This document shows positions 7,001-14,200 of a stretch of DNA of 15,603 nt, piece after piece. Position 1 is the stretch's first letter, and the number at the start of each line of letters is the position of its first letter. The notes beneath the pieces were generated by a model. It saw only the letters and a list, made by a program, of their open reading frames with translations. It did not search any database and was not told the origin of the DNA. The stretch is from contig JAJDDH010000254.1 of the NCBI GenBank assembly GCA_029260415.1, forward strand, positions 1-15,603, written 5' to 3'. This stretch comes from Phycisphaerales bacterium. GTDB lineage: Bacteria > Planctomycetota > Phycisphaerae > Phycisphaerales > UBA1924. Both the position numbers and the translations under genes were made by a program.

Positions 7001-8248
7001 TATTCCGAAACACGCGCGCAGATCCAAGCGATCAAGGACGCCGATCCGTGGGATGCCCAGGGGTTCCTCGGGCGCCTCCATCTCCCGATGGTCTCGGGGC
7101 TGCACGGCGAGGCGGGCGAAGACGGTTCGAAGGGCGCCATCAGCGGCGACGACGCCGCCGCGCAGTTCGAGCAGAAGCTCAAGGAGCTCGACTCGGAGCT
7201 CCGGGCCGCCCGTGAAAGCGCCGCCCTGCATCCCGGTGGTCGGCTCGTCCCGGAGGAGCCCGGCTGGTTCCGCTGGGCTATCGACGGGTGCGCCGCGGGC
7301 GTCTCCGCTCTCCTGGGCATGGCCGTGACCGCTGTGTACTGGGTGCTTGTGGTCGCGTCGTTCGGGGGCGTGTACTTTCTCTTCGAGGGCGCAAAGATTG
7401 TGCTCTCGCGCCTCATGGCGGCGATCTTCGCCAACATTTTCATGGCGGTGCGATTCTTCGCTGACAAGCTCGACAGCGAGAATCTGAAGGGTCCTCACCA
7501 CAAGCACCCGCAAGAGAACATCGACCGGGTCAAGTCTCGGTTCGCGAGCGTCCAGTCACTGGCCGGGTTCTTCCTCGACCCCCGCTCCGTCCGCGGGAGC
7601 AAGGGCGATCTCTCGCGGGTTCTCCTGATCGTCACGGCCCCGGAGGTCTACTTCAAGGGAAACAAGAACCAGGACAAGGCCTCACTGCTCAAACGATTCT
7701 CGGGGGCCTACGACGAGTACTACGACCAGCAGCGCCGGACGTTCTCTTTCCTTGTCCAGGACTTCGCGTCGGAAGCGCTCGACCCAAACGCCTGGGCCCG
7801 GAAGGACTGGCCAGCCGCTCGATCGGTGACACCGAATCTCGAGACGCTGCTCGCGGAAGCCAAGGACTACGAGGGCGATTTCCTCGCATCGCGCGACGGC
7901 AACTTCTCGTCAAGCGGCCTCCGACTGCTCGAGGGCGGTGAGTACAGCTGGCAGGACATCGACCAGCTCATCGATTGGCTGGTCTGGATGTTCGGGACCG
8001 CTGTTCGGCTGGCGGCGCTCGTTGGCGCGCTCCTGATGCTGGTTGGGACCATGGGCGGGTCGGTGCTGATCGTTCCTGGGGCGCTCGTGCTCGCGGATAT
8101 CACGGAGGTCGTGGCCATGTTCATCCGCTCGACGTATATCAGTCTCATGGCGCACAACCGTGTGATCGGGATCCAGGAGGACATTGTTGTGACGGCCGCT
8201 CTCGAGCACGACGCGAGATTCGGCGCCGGCACGGGGGGTGATGTGTAA
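4049..8248 (+). CDS. Giant membrane-anchored coiled-coil protein with Ig-like N-terminal domains
   Basis: The product is 1399 residues. Residues 1-110 are mixed alpha/beta. About 118-357 is beta-rich and Ig-like, with a TTDESGLVAF turn resembling bacterial Big_1-type repeats. About 365-455 is helical. A hydrophobic helix at 458-482 precedes roughly 400 residues of charged Glu/Arg/Leu coiled coil (about 525-925), broken by Gly/Pro-rich spots near 552-565, 717-731, 806-825 and 850-864. A helical region follows, then TM blocks at about 1073-1140 and, after a soluble stretch, about 1301-1368. I see no Walker A or B, nuclease, protease or kinase motif. Hits to SMC proteins would be compositional. 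Start is ATG 4049 (14-base overlap with the previous gene) or ATG 4055 (ATGAGTGA, 8-base overlap); neither has a clear SD, so translational coupling is likely. The last stop and next start form TAATG. A scaffold, tether or membrane-shaping role is inference. Confidence 0.8.
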   Translation: MTMSEPPREPMKFRRNDDGTYQRRKVTLLGWKGKEGKPEERAKLVRAEAQSEIPDVFSAVDFVVLEDGSIEGWITLDENFVMAPRFFEAIAKPIEVLVKAWLEPAPDATDQTEQLVKQKLTVEIESGFEVSVHEPNKGLLDLREGASDVPFTLKITVGESKPAANLRVRCRVPSDEQPSLEGQLSEDEGTTDESGLVAFRYQLDEVALPEGEAPGVSFEVLRIGVQKDHGDVKIGTVSLVAAPRVTLRIEKPGLSEEPDDGAVLEYDPELALGGTLLLKPRACIKVAGKRYESENVVRDARIFVEESGDGEPLAWNEERLAYELVLRSSRAPSPFTQAPVERSGIHREPSWLSIPIDSGGDGGANADGGPLAETLTDVMRASELLVARFGPQTGPHAVRGFIQALVDRAADATASELKAEVINWPECAARAAESHGGTVDTADAFDRSLTLHKYSYEMFLVNWIGFCVELFFGWFLDAAGYLARSGGAKWSSIADGVGDRVSRVGRSEADGAIDALAQRIRKRMGDAEEFFRREVERAGDAAREMRRKIDELRRPDPTGEQAMADARNALEELTERERSTRSIKEAFESAKQKRERLKTLVNEIEQKKSARMQALEDHRQLKRQLERASDELDALTAQSEKAARELDELTAREGPLRERLAEIDADHSRLIERQAELERSRNEVHAEITEGHRERTQAQLRLEENRKQIEELDRASGQGDSPGPDQTGTSRRDLELEADELSASLERARERIEHAQAELAESNRLRETLDSDQKELAIGRSESQEALKGIEEAKESAGTQIAEIEGAKPAPQTMLDEGRPRLEGLTERLESSKTELRELETERQGLDQRVAESPGPTSDEIAQADRDVLTASMKLDDARRASIAARVNEAKYKLEKEKLEAVHDIIESERTDMAALQRKSASESLTPEQRAAVLKDMRERRTRSTAARLSQLREHVIEHIDKDVKDLRPEGHELFDPEHNVLKNYSETRAQIQAIKDADPWDAQGFLGRLHLPMVSGLHGEAGEDGSKGAISGDDAAAQFEQKLKELDSELRAARESAALHPGGRLVPEEPGWFRWAIDGCAAGVSALLGMAVTAVYWVLVVASFGGVYFLFEGAKIVLSRLMAAIFANIFMAVRFFADKLDSENLKGPHHKHPQENIDRVKSRFASVQSLAGFFLDPRSVRGSKGDLSRVLLIVTAPEVYFKGNKNQDKASLLKRFSGAYDEYYDQQRRTFSFLVQDFASEALDPNAWARKDWPAARSVTPNLETLLAEAKDYEGDFLASRDGNFSSSGLRLLEGGEYSWQDIDQLIDWLVWMFGTAVRLAALVGALLMLVGTMGGSVLIVPGALVLADITEVVAMFIRSTYISLMAHNRVIGIQEDIVVTAALEHDARFGAGTGGDV

Positions 8249-8580
8249 TGGACAGGACGCTCGCCGATATTTTCGGATCAGTTCAGAAGACCTCAACGCA
8301 GAACCAGGAGAGGCGCGAACAGCTGCGGAGCTGGGGCGAGCAACTCGCTCGCCGCCTCCGAGAGCAGGGCGAGCGCAGACTCCGTGCGGAGGCGAGCCGA
8401 AGAACGGCGCAGGCCGCCAGCCGAGTGCTGCACGCTCGCGAGAGTAGCCCGCAGCGAGTGATCACCGAGGGAAGCTCCAGCGACACGGGTGCGAGCGAGC
8501 AGCGTTTCTGCACGCAGTGCGGCTGCCGGCTGTCGAGAGATCACCGATTCTGTACGCAGTGCGGCGTGAAGCGTCGGTAG
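8248..8580 (+). CDS. Small helical protein with C-terminal zinc ribbon; last gene of the coiled-coil operon
   Basis: The 110-residue, highly charged protein has one long Arg/Glu/Gln-rich helix (about 10-63), a Ser/Thr-rich linker (66-85) and a C-terminal zinc ribbon with Cys88/Cys91 and Cys102/Cys105, plus an extra Cys93. There is no TM segment or signal peptide, so it should be cytoplasmic. Its start codon shares one base with the stop of the giant gene (TAATG), and a GGGGGGTGA ribosome-binding sequence sits at 8233-8241. The FCTQCG-type ribbon mirrors the ribbon at the N-terminus of the first operon protein, which suggests that both ends of the operon supply zinc modules to one assembly. 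The helix could join the coiled coil of the middle protein. Both statements are inference; the family is not recognised beyond the generic zinc-ribbon domain. Confidence 0.75.
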   Translation: MDRTLADIFGSVQKTSTQNQERREQLRSWGEQLARRLREQGERRLRAEASRRTAQAASRVLHARESSPQRVITEGSSSDTGASEQRFCTQCGCRLSRDHRFCTQCGVKRR

Positions 8581-8634
8581 CCCATTCGATCCAGTGTGCG
8601 CTCGCCCGCGGTTCAATTGGCACAACACCTGGCA

Positions 8635-8653
8635 TGTGCAGCTCGCCTGCACA
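8635..8653. repeat. Inverted repeat / hairpin after the coiled-coil operon
   Basis: TGTGCAG and CTGCACA form a 7-bp perfect stem with a 5-base loop, extended by two more pairs after one mismatch. It lies 54 bases past the last operon gene and has no T-tract, so it may protect the mRNA 3' end or bind a protein rather than terminate transcription by itself. Confidence 0.35.
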
Positions 8654-8701
8654 AGCATGCGCCATACCCATCCTCAGCTGAGCGATTGGCTGCTCGTTCG
8701 C

Positions 8702-8727
8702 CCGGGCGGGACAAGCCCGGTTCGTTT
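8702..8727 (+). terminator. Probable intrinsic terminator of the zinc-ribbon/coiled-coil operon
   Basis: CCGGGC (8702-8707) and GCCCGG (8715-8720) make a 6-bp, all-GC stem with a 7-base loop. TTCGTTT follows directly. The T-tract is imperfect, so efficiency is uncertain, but placement 122 bases after the last operon stop and well before imuA fits a transcription-unit boundary. Confidence 0.5.
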
Positions 8728-8954
8728 CCATCAGACCCCAGCTTTCACTCTGGATCCAATCGATGGGCGTCCAGCAAGTTGGAGCGTCGGTGGAGGCGGT
8801 CCCGAATCCCTACCCGTCGTGTCAGCGATGATCGTGAAAGCGCCTGGCCTGCTTGGGGGTCATCGTCGGGAGAAGCTGCTGCAGATCGATCCTCCGGCGC
8901 GCAGTGCTCATCCTCTCGAGGCGGTTTCAGGTTGAAGAAGTTGAAAGATAGGGA

Positions 8955-9001
8955 CTTGATCGGTATGCGGTTGGGTGATAACCTGACAAAATGCGATCAA
9001 G
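8955..9001 (+). promoter_or_regulatory. imuA promoter region with flanking 8-bp inverted repeat
   Basis: TTGATC (8956-8961) is spaced 17 bases from TAACCT (8979-8984), which is followed by 6 bases and the imuA ATG at 8991. With no Shine-Dalgarno sequence present, this again suggests a leaderless start. A second candidate is TTGAAA (8941-8946) with 17 bases to TATGCG (8964-8969). CTTGATCG (8955-8962) and CGATCAAG (8994-9001) are an exact inverted repeat framing the -10 and start codon, and GGTT-N7-AACC (8969-8983) overlaps the -10. Either could be an operator for a DNA-damage regulator; none matches a LexA box known to me. Confidence 0.4.
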
Positions 9002-9761
9002 CAATGCCATAACGACCCGCCATCCTGCACTCGACGGCCTTGCCGGAGCGATTGATCGACTTGAAAGCAGGGCGGACCCGTCTGCCCCAGTGACGTATCT
9101 CGGACTCGGGTGGCCGGGAGCGGATGCGGGAGCAGGAGGCGGCCTCAAGTGGGGCGCTGTCCATGAGTGGCTCTCCGGGGATGAACACTCAACGCAACGG
9201 CATTGGACGCCTCCGCTGGGCGTTCTGATCCACATCGCATCACGTGCCCTGGCTGCAGGCGTCAGCGGCGGACGCATCGTTTGGATCGGGAACCGTGTGC
9301 ACCCGAATGCCCAAGCGATGAGCGCGGTGTCGGCACACTCACTATTTGTTTCGGCAGACCGGGCGTCTGAACGCCTCTGGGCGATCGACCTGGCCTGTCG
9401 CTCCGCCGGTGTCGCGGCGGTCGTTGCGGATGGCTCGGAGCTGGGCATGAGCGAGTCGCGACGTCTACAGCTGGCCGCCTCGGCGGGCCAAACGCTCTGC
9501 CTGCTCGCCCGCCCCTGGCGCGAGCACAAGGAGATCTCCGCGGCCTGGACCCGATGGCGGGTTCAACCATCGATGACACCTGCCGTGCATCCGAGTTGGA
9601 GCGTCGAGCTCCTGCGGTGCAAGGGAACGCAGCAAACTGAGGAAGGGGCGCGGCGGTGGACCGTGCAGCGAGACCATGAAACGAGCGATGTCAGTGTGGT
9701 TTCCGAGCTTGGCGGTCGACTTGTTGCGCAGACGCGACCAGCGTTGCGGGCGTTCGCTTGA
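8991..9761 (+). CDS. imuA: ImuA, RecA-like accessory protein of the mutagenesis cassette
   Basis: The 256-residue product follows the ImuA pattern: GGLKWGAVHEW at 50-60, RIVWIG at 95-100, the LWAIDLACRSAGVAAVVAD block at 129-147, SRRLQLAASAG at 156-166, TRWRV at 187-191 and WSVELLRCKG at 203-212. ImuA is a RecA/SulA-like protein without a functional Walker A. In the systems studied it works with ImuB and DnaE2 in damage-induced translesion synthesis and mutagenesis. Length is normal for the family. The ATG start is preceded by a TAACCT -10-like element rather than an SD. The 3' end overlaps imuB by 86 bases in another frame, so expression of the two should be linked. The gene identity rests on sequence pattern and on cassette order imuA-imuB-dnaE2. 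Confidence 0.9.
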   Translation: MRSSNAITTRHPALDGLAGAIDRLESRADPSAPVTYLGLGWPGADAGAGGGLKWGAVHEWLSGDEHSTQRHWTPPLGVLIHIASRALAAGVSGGRIVWIGNRVHPNAQAMSAVSAHSLFVSADRASERLWAIDLACRSAGVAAVVADGSELGMSESRRLQLAASAGQTLCLLARPWREHKEISAAWTRWRVQPSMTPAVHPSWSVELLRCKGTQQTEEGARRWTVQRDHETSDVSVVSELGGRLVAQTRPALRAFA

Positions 9762-11199
9762 TCCACGTCCTCTGCTGCTTACCGGTGAAGATCGCCAGCG
9801 GCAGGTGGTCATGGCGTGTTGTGAGCGAGCCTCAGCCGCCGGTATTGCCCCGGGTCTGCCTGTTGCTGAGGCTCGAGGGCTGCTCTCATCGGGCGCCCGT
9901 GTTGAGCCTTCTCGACCGGATCACGACAAGGCCGTCCTTCACGCCCTGGCTGTGTGGGCCAGCCGGAGGCTTGCCCCGGTTGTCACACCCGACCCTCCGG
10001 ACGGACTTCTGCTCAACACGTCAGGGTGTGGGGCCATGTACGGCGGTGAGGAACACCTGAGGGACGCCATCATTCGTGCGTGCCGCACGCTCGGCATCAA
10101 TGCCCGGGTTGCGATCGCGCCGACATTCGGGGCGGCATGGGCCTTGGCGCGCTTTGCAGGATCAGAGTCACTCATCGCGGATGAACGCGAGATCGGGGGA
10201 GCCATCGGCCGGCTTCCTGTCGAGGCGCTTCGTCTAGACAAGCAGACCGCAAGAGACGTGAGAGCTCTTGGTGTTGAGCGAGTTGAGGACCTCATGGTGC
10301 TGCCTCGTTTCACGTTGCCCGCACGCTTTGGCGATGACCTGCTCCTGCGACTGGACAAGGCGATGGGTCACGCGATCGAAACGATTCGGCCGGTCCGTCC
10401 GCTGGAGCCACCCTGCACCGAGCGCGTTTTTGACGGCCCGACCACCCAGTGGGAGGCGATTGAGATCACGCTCCGAGCGCTCGTGGAATCCGTCTGCGAT
10501 CAGCTGAAGGCAAGAGAGTCGGGCGCCCGACGCATCGCGGTTGAGCTTGAGCGTTCGGACTGCTCCCCGACAGGCTTCACCCTACACCTCAGCTCTGCAT
10601 CTCGGGACCAAAATCACATCTGGACGCTGGCCCGTCCCCATCTCGAACGCGCCCACCTCGGATTCGGTGTCGAGTCGATCCGCGTCAAAGCCACGCACCT
10701 CGCCCGTCTGACGCACGAGCAGCAGGAACGCTGGCGTGAGCGAGCTCAGGCTCCAGGCCCGGGAACGACCCTGGCGGCCACCCAGCTCACGGACACGCTC
10801 GTCAACCGACTCGGCGCTCACCGGATTCGCGTGTATGAGCCGAGTGAGTCGCACCTGCCCGAGCGCGCCGGCCGGCTTCGAGCCGCGCGTTCGATCGGGC
10901 GCCGACTAGACCCGCCCGCGCGTGCCTCAGCAGATCGTCCCACGCTGCTGTTCCAGGCGCCCGAGCCCATCCGTGTCATGGCCCTGACCCCGGACGGCCC
11001 GGTGATGCGCGTGACCTGGCGGGGGGAGAATTTGAAGGTCATCACCTGCGTCGGGCCCGAACGCCTGGGACCCGAGTGGTGGGCGGGCGACCGTTCAGGG
11101 CGTGACTACTTCAAGGCCCGGGACGAGCACGGCCGCTGGCTCTGGATCCGGAGAGACCTGATCAGCAACGAGTGGTCAATCCACGGCGTCTGGGCGTGA
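9676..11199 (+). CDS. imuB: ImuB, Y-family-polymerase-like adaptor protein
   Basis: The 507-residue protein begins MKRAMSVWFPSLAVDLLRRR, the usual ImuB opening, and continues with the SGCGAMYGGEEHL block (116-128) and GAAWALARFAG, the palm and finger region of a Y-family polymerase. The catalytic carboxylates of active Y-family enzymes are not kept: the palm motif reads LLLNTSGC (111-118), with Asn114 where many ImuB proteins have Asp. It ends in the diagnostic ESHLPERAG, EPIRVMALTPDGPV, PEWWAG, RDYFKARDEHGRWLWI and IHGVWA motifs. ImuB is an inactive hub that links ImuA, DnaE2 and the sliding clamp. The expected QLxLF-like clamp motif before the ESHLPERAG block is not obvious; QLTDTL at 370-375 is the nearest candidate. 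Start ATG 9676 overlaps imuA by 86 bases; ATG 9688 would also fit. Confidence 0.9.
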   Translation: MKRAMSVWFPSLAVDLLRRRDQRCGRSLDPRPLLLTGEDRQRQVVMACCERASAAGIAPGLPVAEARGLLSSGARVEPSRPDHDKAVLHALAVWASRRLAPVVTPDPPDGLLLNTSGCGAMYGGEEHLRDAIIRACRTLGINARVAIAPTFGAAWALARFAGSESLIADEREIGGAIGRLPVEALRLDKQTARDVRALGVERVEDLMVLPRFTLPARFGDDLLLRLDKAMGHAIETIRPVRPLEPPCTERVFDGPTTQWEAIEITLRALVESVCDQLKARESGARRIAVELERSDCSPTGFTLHLSSASRDQNHIWTLARPHLERAHLGFGVESIRVKATHLARLTHEQQERWRERAQAPGPGTTLAATQLTDTLVNRLGAHRIRVYEPSESHLPERAGRLRAARSIGRRLDPPARASADRPTLLFQAPEPIRVMALTPDGPVMRVTWRGENLKVITCVGPERLGPEWWAGDRSGRDYFKARDEHGRWLWIRRDLISNEWSIHGVWA

Positions 11200-11204
11200 G
11201 GTGA
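11198..11204 (+). promoter_or_regulatory. Shine-Dalgarno of dnaE2 embedding the imuB stop codon
   Basis: GAGGTGA complements the 16S rRNA 3' end over all seven bases. The imuB TGA (11197-11199) overlaps it, and the TTG start of dnaE2 lies 6 bases after its last core G. Ribosomes finishing imuB would therefore unload on the dnaE2 initiation site. This fixes the TTG at 11208 as the preferred start, since a TGA at 11202 closes the frame upstream. Confidence 0.7.
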
Positions 11205-11207
11205 GCC

Positions 11208-14200
11208 TTGCCTGGTGAGCCGCCCCCCAAGCCCAGAGCCCACCCTTTCCGGAAGCGCAGCCCCGGCGCGCCCAGGCCCCGCCGAGCAGCGGGAGGCGTG
11301 AAGTTCGCCGAACTCGGCGGAACCAGCAACTTCACGTTCCTCACGGGCGCCAGCCACCCGGATGAGCTTGTGCGCGAGGCGGCCCGCCTGGGGTATGTCG
11401 CCGCCGCGATCGCGGATGTCAACACGCTCGCCGGGATCGTGCGGGCGCACGTTGCCGCCAAGGAGGTTGGCATTCCCCTGGCTGTCGGCTCGCGTCTGCG
11501 ATTGAGCGAGTCGGGCAACCTTGAGATCCTGGTGTACCCGACCTCTCGCGACGCGTACGCCGGGCTCTGCCGCCTGCTCACGCTGGGCAAACGCCGGGCG
11601 CCCAAGGGCGAGTGCTACCTCTCGCTCCACGACCTCATCGAGCACAGCGACGGGCTTCTCGGCGCCGTTGTCCCACCGTCAGTGCTGGATGACAGGTTCA
11701 TCGAGACCCTCGATGGGCTCCGAGGCGCATTCGACGCGGGCCGCCTCTCGCTCATCGCGTCGATCAGCTACGGGCCCAACGACGCGGACCGTCTCCGTCA
11801 GCTTGATGCGCTGTCGAGACACGCCTCCGTCCCTCTAACGGCGAGCAATGATGTGCTGTATCACTGCCCCCAGCGCCGCCCGCTCCAGGACGTCCTGACC
11901 TGCATCAGACACAGCTGCACCATCGAGCAAGCGGGCTTCAAGCTCAATCCCAACGCAGAGCGCCATCTCAAGCCCCCGGGCGAGATGCTGCGTCTGTTCG
12001 CGGGCTACGAGGCGGCGGTCTCCAGAAGCGCAGAGATCGCCCAGCGCGCCGCTGCTTTCAGCCTTGACGAGTTGTGCTACGAATACCCGGTCGAGCCATG
12101 CCCGGAGGGCCTGACACCCATCACGTACCTGCGTCAGCGAGCCTTCGCGGGCGCCCACCGCCGCTACCCCGTGGGCATCCCCGCACGCGTGCGAGAGAGC
12201 CTCGACCGCGAGCTGGCGCTCATCGAAGAGCTGCGGTACGAGCCGTACTTCCTCACCGTGGACGAGATCGTCGGGTTTGCGCGTTCGAGGGGCATTCTCT
12301 GCCAGGGACGCGGGGGCGCCGCGAACTCAGCCGTGTGCTATTGCCTCGGGATTACGGAGGTCGACCCGTCGAGATTCCAGCTGTTGTTCGAGCGGTTTGT
12401 CAGCCGTGAGCGGGGTGAACCGCCGGACATCGACATCGATTTCGAGCACGAGCGACGCGAAGAGGTCATCCAGCACATCTACGAGAAGTACGGGCGAGAC
12501 CGGGCGGCCCTGACCGCGGAGGTCATCAGCTACCGCGGCCGCTCCGCCGTGCGTGACGTGGGCAAGGCGATGGGGCTCTCCCTGGACCGGGTGGACACGC
12601 TCGCCAAGAACCTCGATCAGTGGGGCGGCTCCCTCTGCGAGGACCGCCTGCGCGAACTCGGCATGAACCCCGCCGACCCGACCCTGCGTCAGGTCATCAC
12701 GCTCACCAACCAGCTCCGGGGCTTTCCACGCCACCTCTCGCAGCACGTGGGCGGGTTCGTGATCACCCGCACCCCGCTGCACGATCTCGTGCCCATCGAG
12801 AACGCGGCCATGGACGACCGCACCGTCATCGAGTGGGACAAGGACGACATCGACGCGATGGGCATGCTCAAGGTCGATTGCCTGGGCCTGGGCATGCTCA
12901 CCTGCATCCGCAAGAGCCTCGACATGCTGCACGACGCCAAGGGTCTTGACCTCTCGGTCCCCACAATCCTGAGCGACCACGCGGAGGACCCCTTCGTCTA
13001 CGAGATGATCCAGCACGCCGACACGGTCGGGGTGTTCCAGATCGAGAGCCGGGCTCAGATGTCGATGCTCCCCAGGCTCAGGCCTGAGAACTTCTACGAC
13101 CTGGTCATCGAGGTCGCTATCGTCAGACCCGGGCCCATCCAGGGGAAGATGGTCCACCCGTACCTGAAGCGCCGGATCGGCGAAGAGCCGGTCACCTATC
13201 CGAACAAGGACATCGAGGACGTCTTGGGCCGGACGCTCGGGGTGCCGCTCTTCCAGGAGCAGGCCATGCGCCTGGCGATCGTGGCCGCGGGGTTCACCCC
13301 CGATGAGGCCGACCGTCTCCGGCGCGCGATGGCCGCCTGGAAGCGCAAAGGCGACGCCATCTTTGGGTTCGGCCAGAAACTCATCTCCGGGATGATCGAC
13401 CGCGGGTACCCCCGCGAGTTCGCCGAGCGGTGCTTCGAGCAGATCAAGGGGTTCAGCGAGTACGGTTTTCCCGAGTCACACGCCGCGAGCTTTGCGTTGC
13501 TCGTGTACGTCTCCTCCTGGCTCAAGCACTACGAGCCCGCCGCGTTCGCCGCCGCCCTGATCAACTCTCAACCGATGGGGTTCTACAGACCGGCCCAGAT
13601 CGTCAGGGATGCCCAGGAGCATGGTGTCGAGGTTCGCCCCGTTGACGTCAACCACAGCGCTTGGGACTGTTCGCTGGAAGATGGCGGCGCTGCGCTTCGC
13701 CTGGGGATGAGGCTAACCAAGGGCCTCGCCGAGGGCGACGCGGACCGGATCACTGCCTCCGTGCAGTCCCGCGGCGCGTTCGACTCCATCAACACGCTGT
13801 GGCGCGCGAGCGACGTCTCGGTTCGCGGGCTCCGCCGCCTCGCCGAGGCGGACGCCTTCGGCTCGATGGGCCTGAACCGGCGCGAGGCCCTGTGGGCCGT
13901 GAAGCCGCTCCGAGACGAGCCCATGCCTTTGTTCGAGCGGTCCGACACCCCCGACGACGAAGGCGGTGAGAAGCTGCCAATCGCCGAGCCGTACACCCGC
14001 GTCGTCGAGGACTACTCGACAACGGGCCTCTCGCTCAAGGCGCACCCCGTGTCGTTCTTGCGGGCTGATCTTGGCCGCGCTGGCGTCACACCCGCAGGCG
14101 ATCTACGGAGCGAGCAGCAATGCCCGAACGGGCGCCATGTCACGCTGGCGGGCGTGGTCCTCGTTCGCCAACGCCCGGGTACCGCATCGGGGGTCGTGTT

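Larger units (their letters stand above)
8581..8990. other. 410-base intergenic region between the coiled-coil operon and imuA
   Basis: No gene is recognised here; the open frames are short, mutually overlapping and without ribosome binding sites. In order, the region holds a hairpin (8635-8653), a terminator-like hairpin with a T-rich tail (8702-8727), about 200 bases with nothing recognisable, a direct repeat GTTGAA-N3-GTTGAA (8931-8945) and the imuA promoter region. No LexA-type palindrome (GAAC-N4-GTTC, CTG-N10-CAG or GTTC-N7-GTTC) was seen near imuA. Confidence 0.6.

Noticed and set aside
7110..7150. Gly/Lys-rich GEAGEDGSKGA in the giant protein as a possible Walker A loop
   Set aside because: It lacks the GxxxxGK[ST] spacing, has no preceding hydrophobic strand and no Walker B partner, so an ATPase is not supported.
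2911..8580. Reading the coiled-coil operon as a known SMC-type defence system such as Wadjet
   Set aside because: There are no ATPase heads, no kleisin-like or toprim-nuclease partner, and the proteins are membrane-bound. Only the coiled-coil composition is shared.
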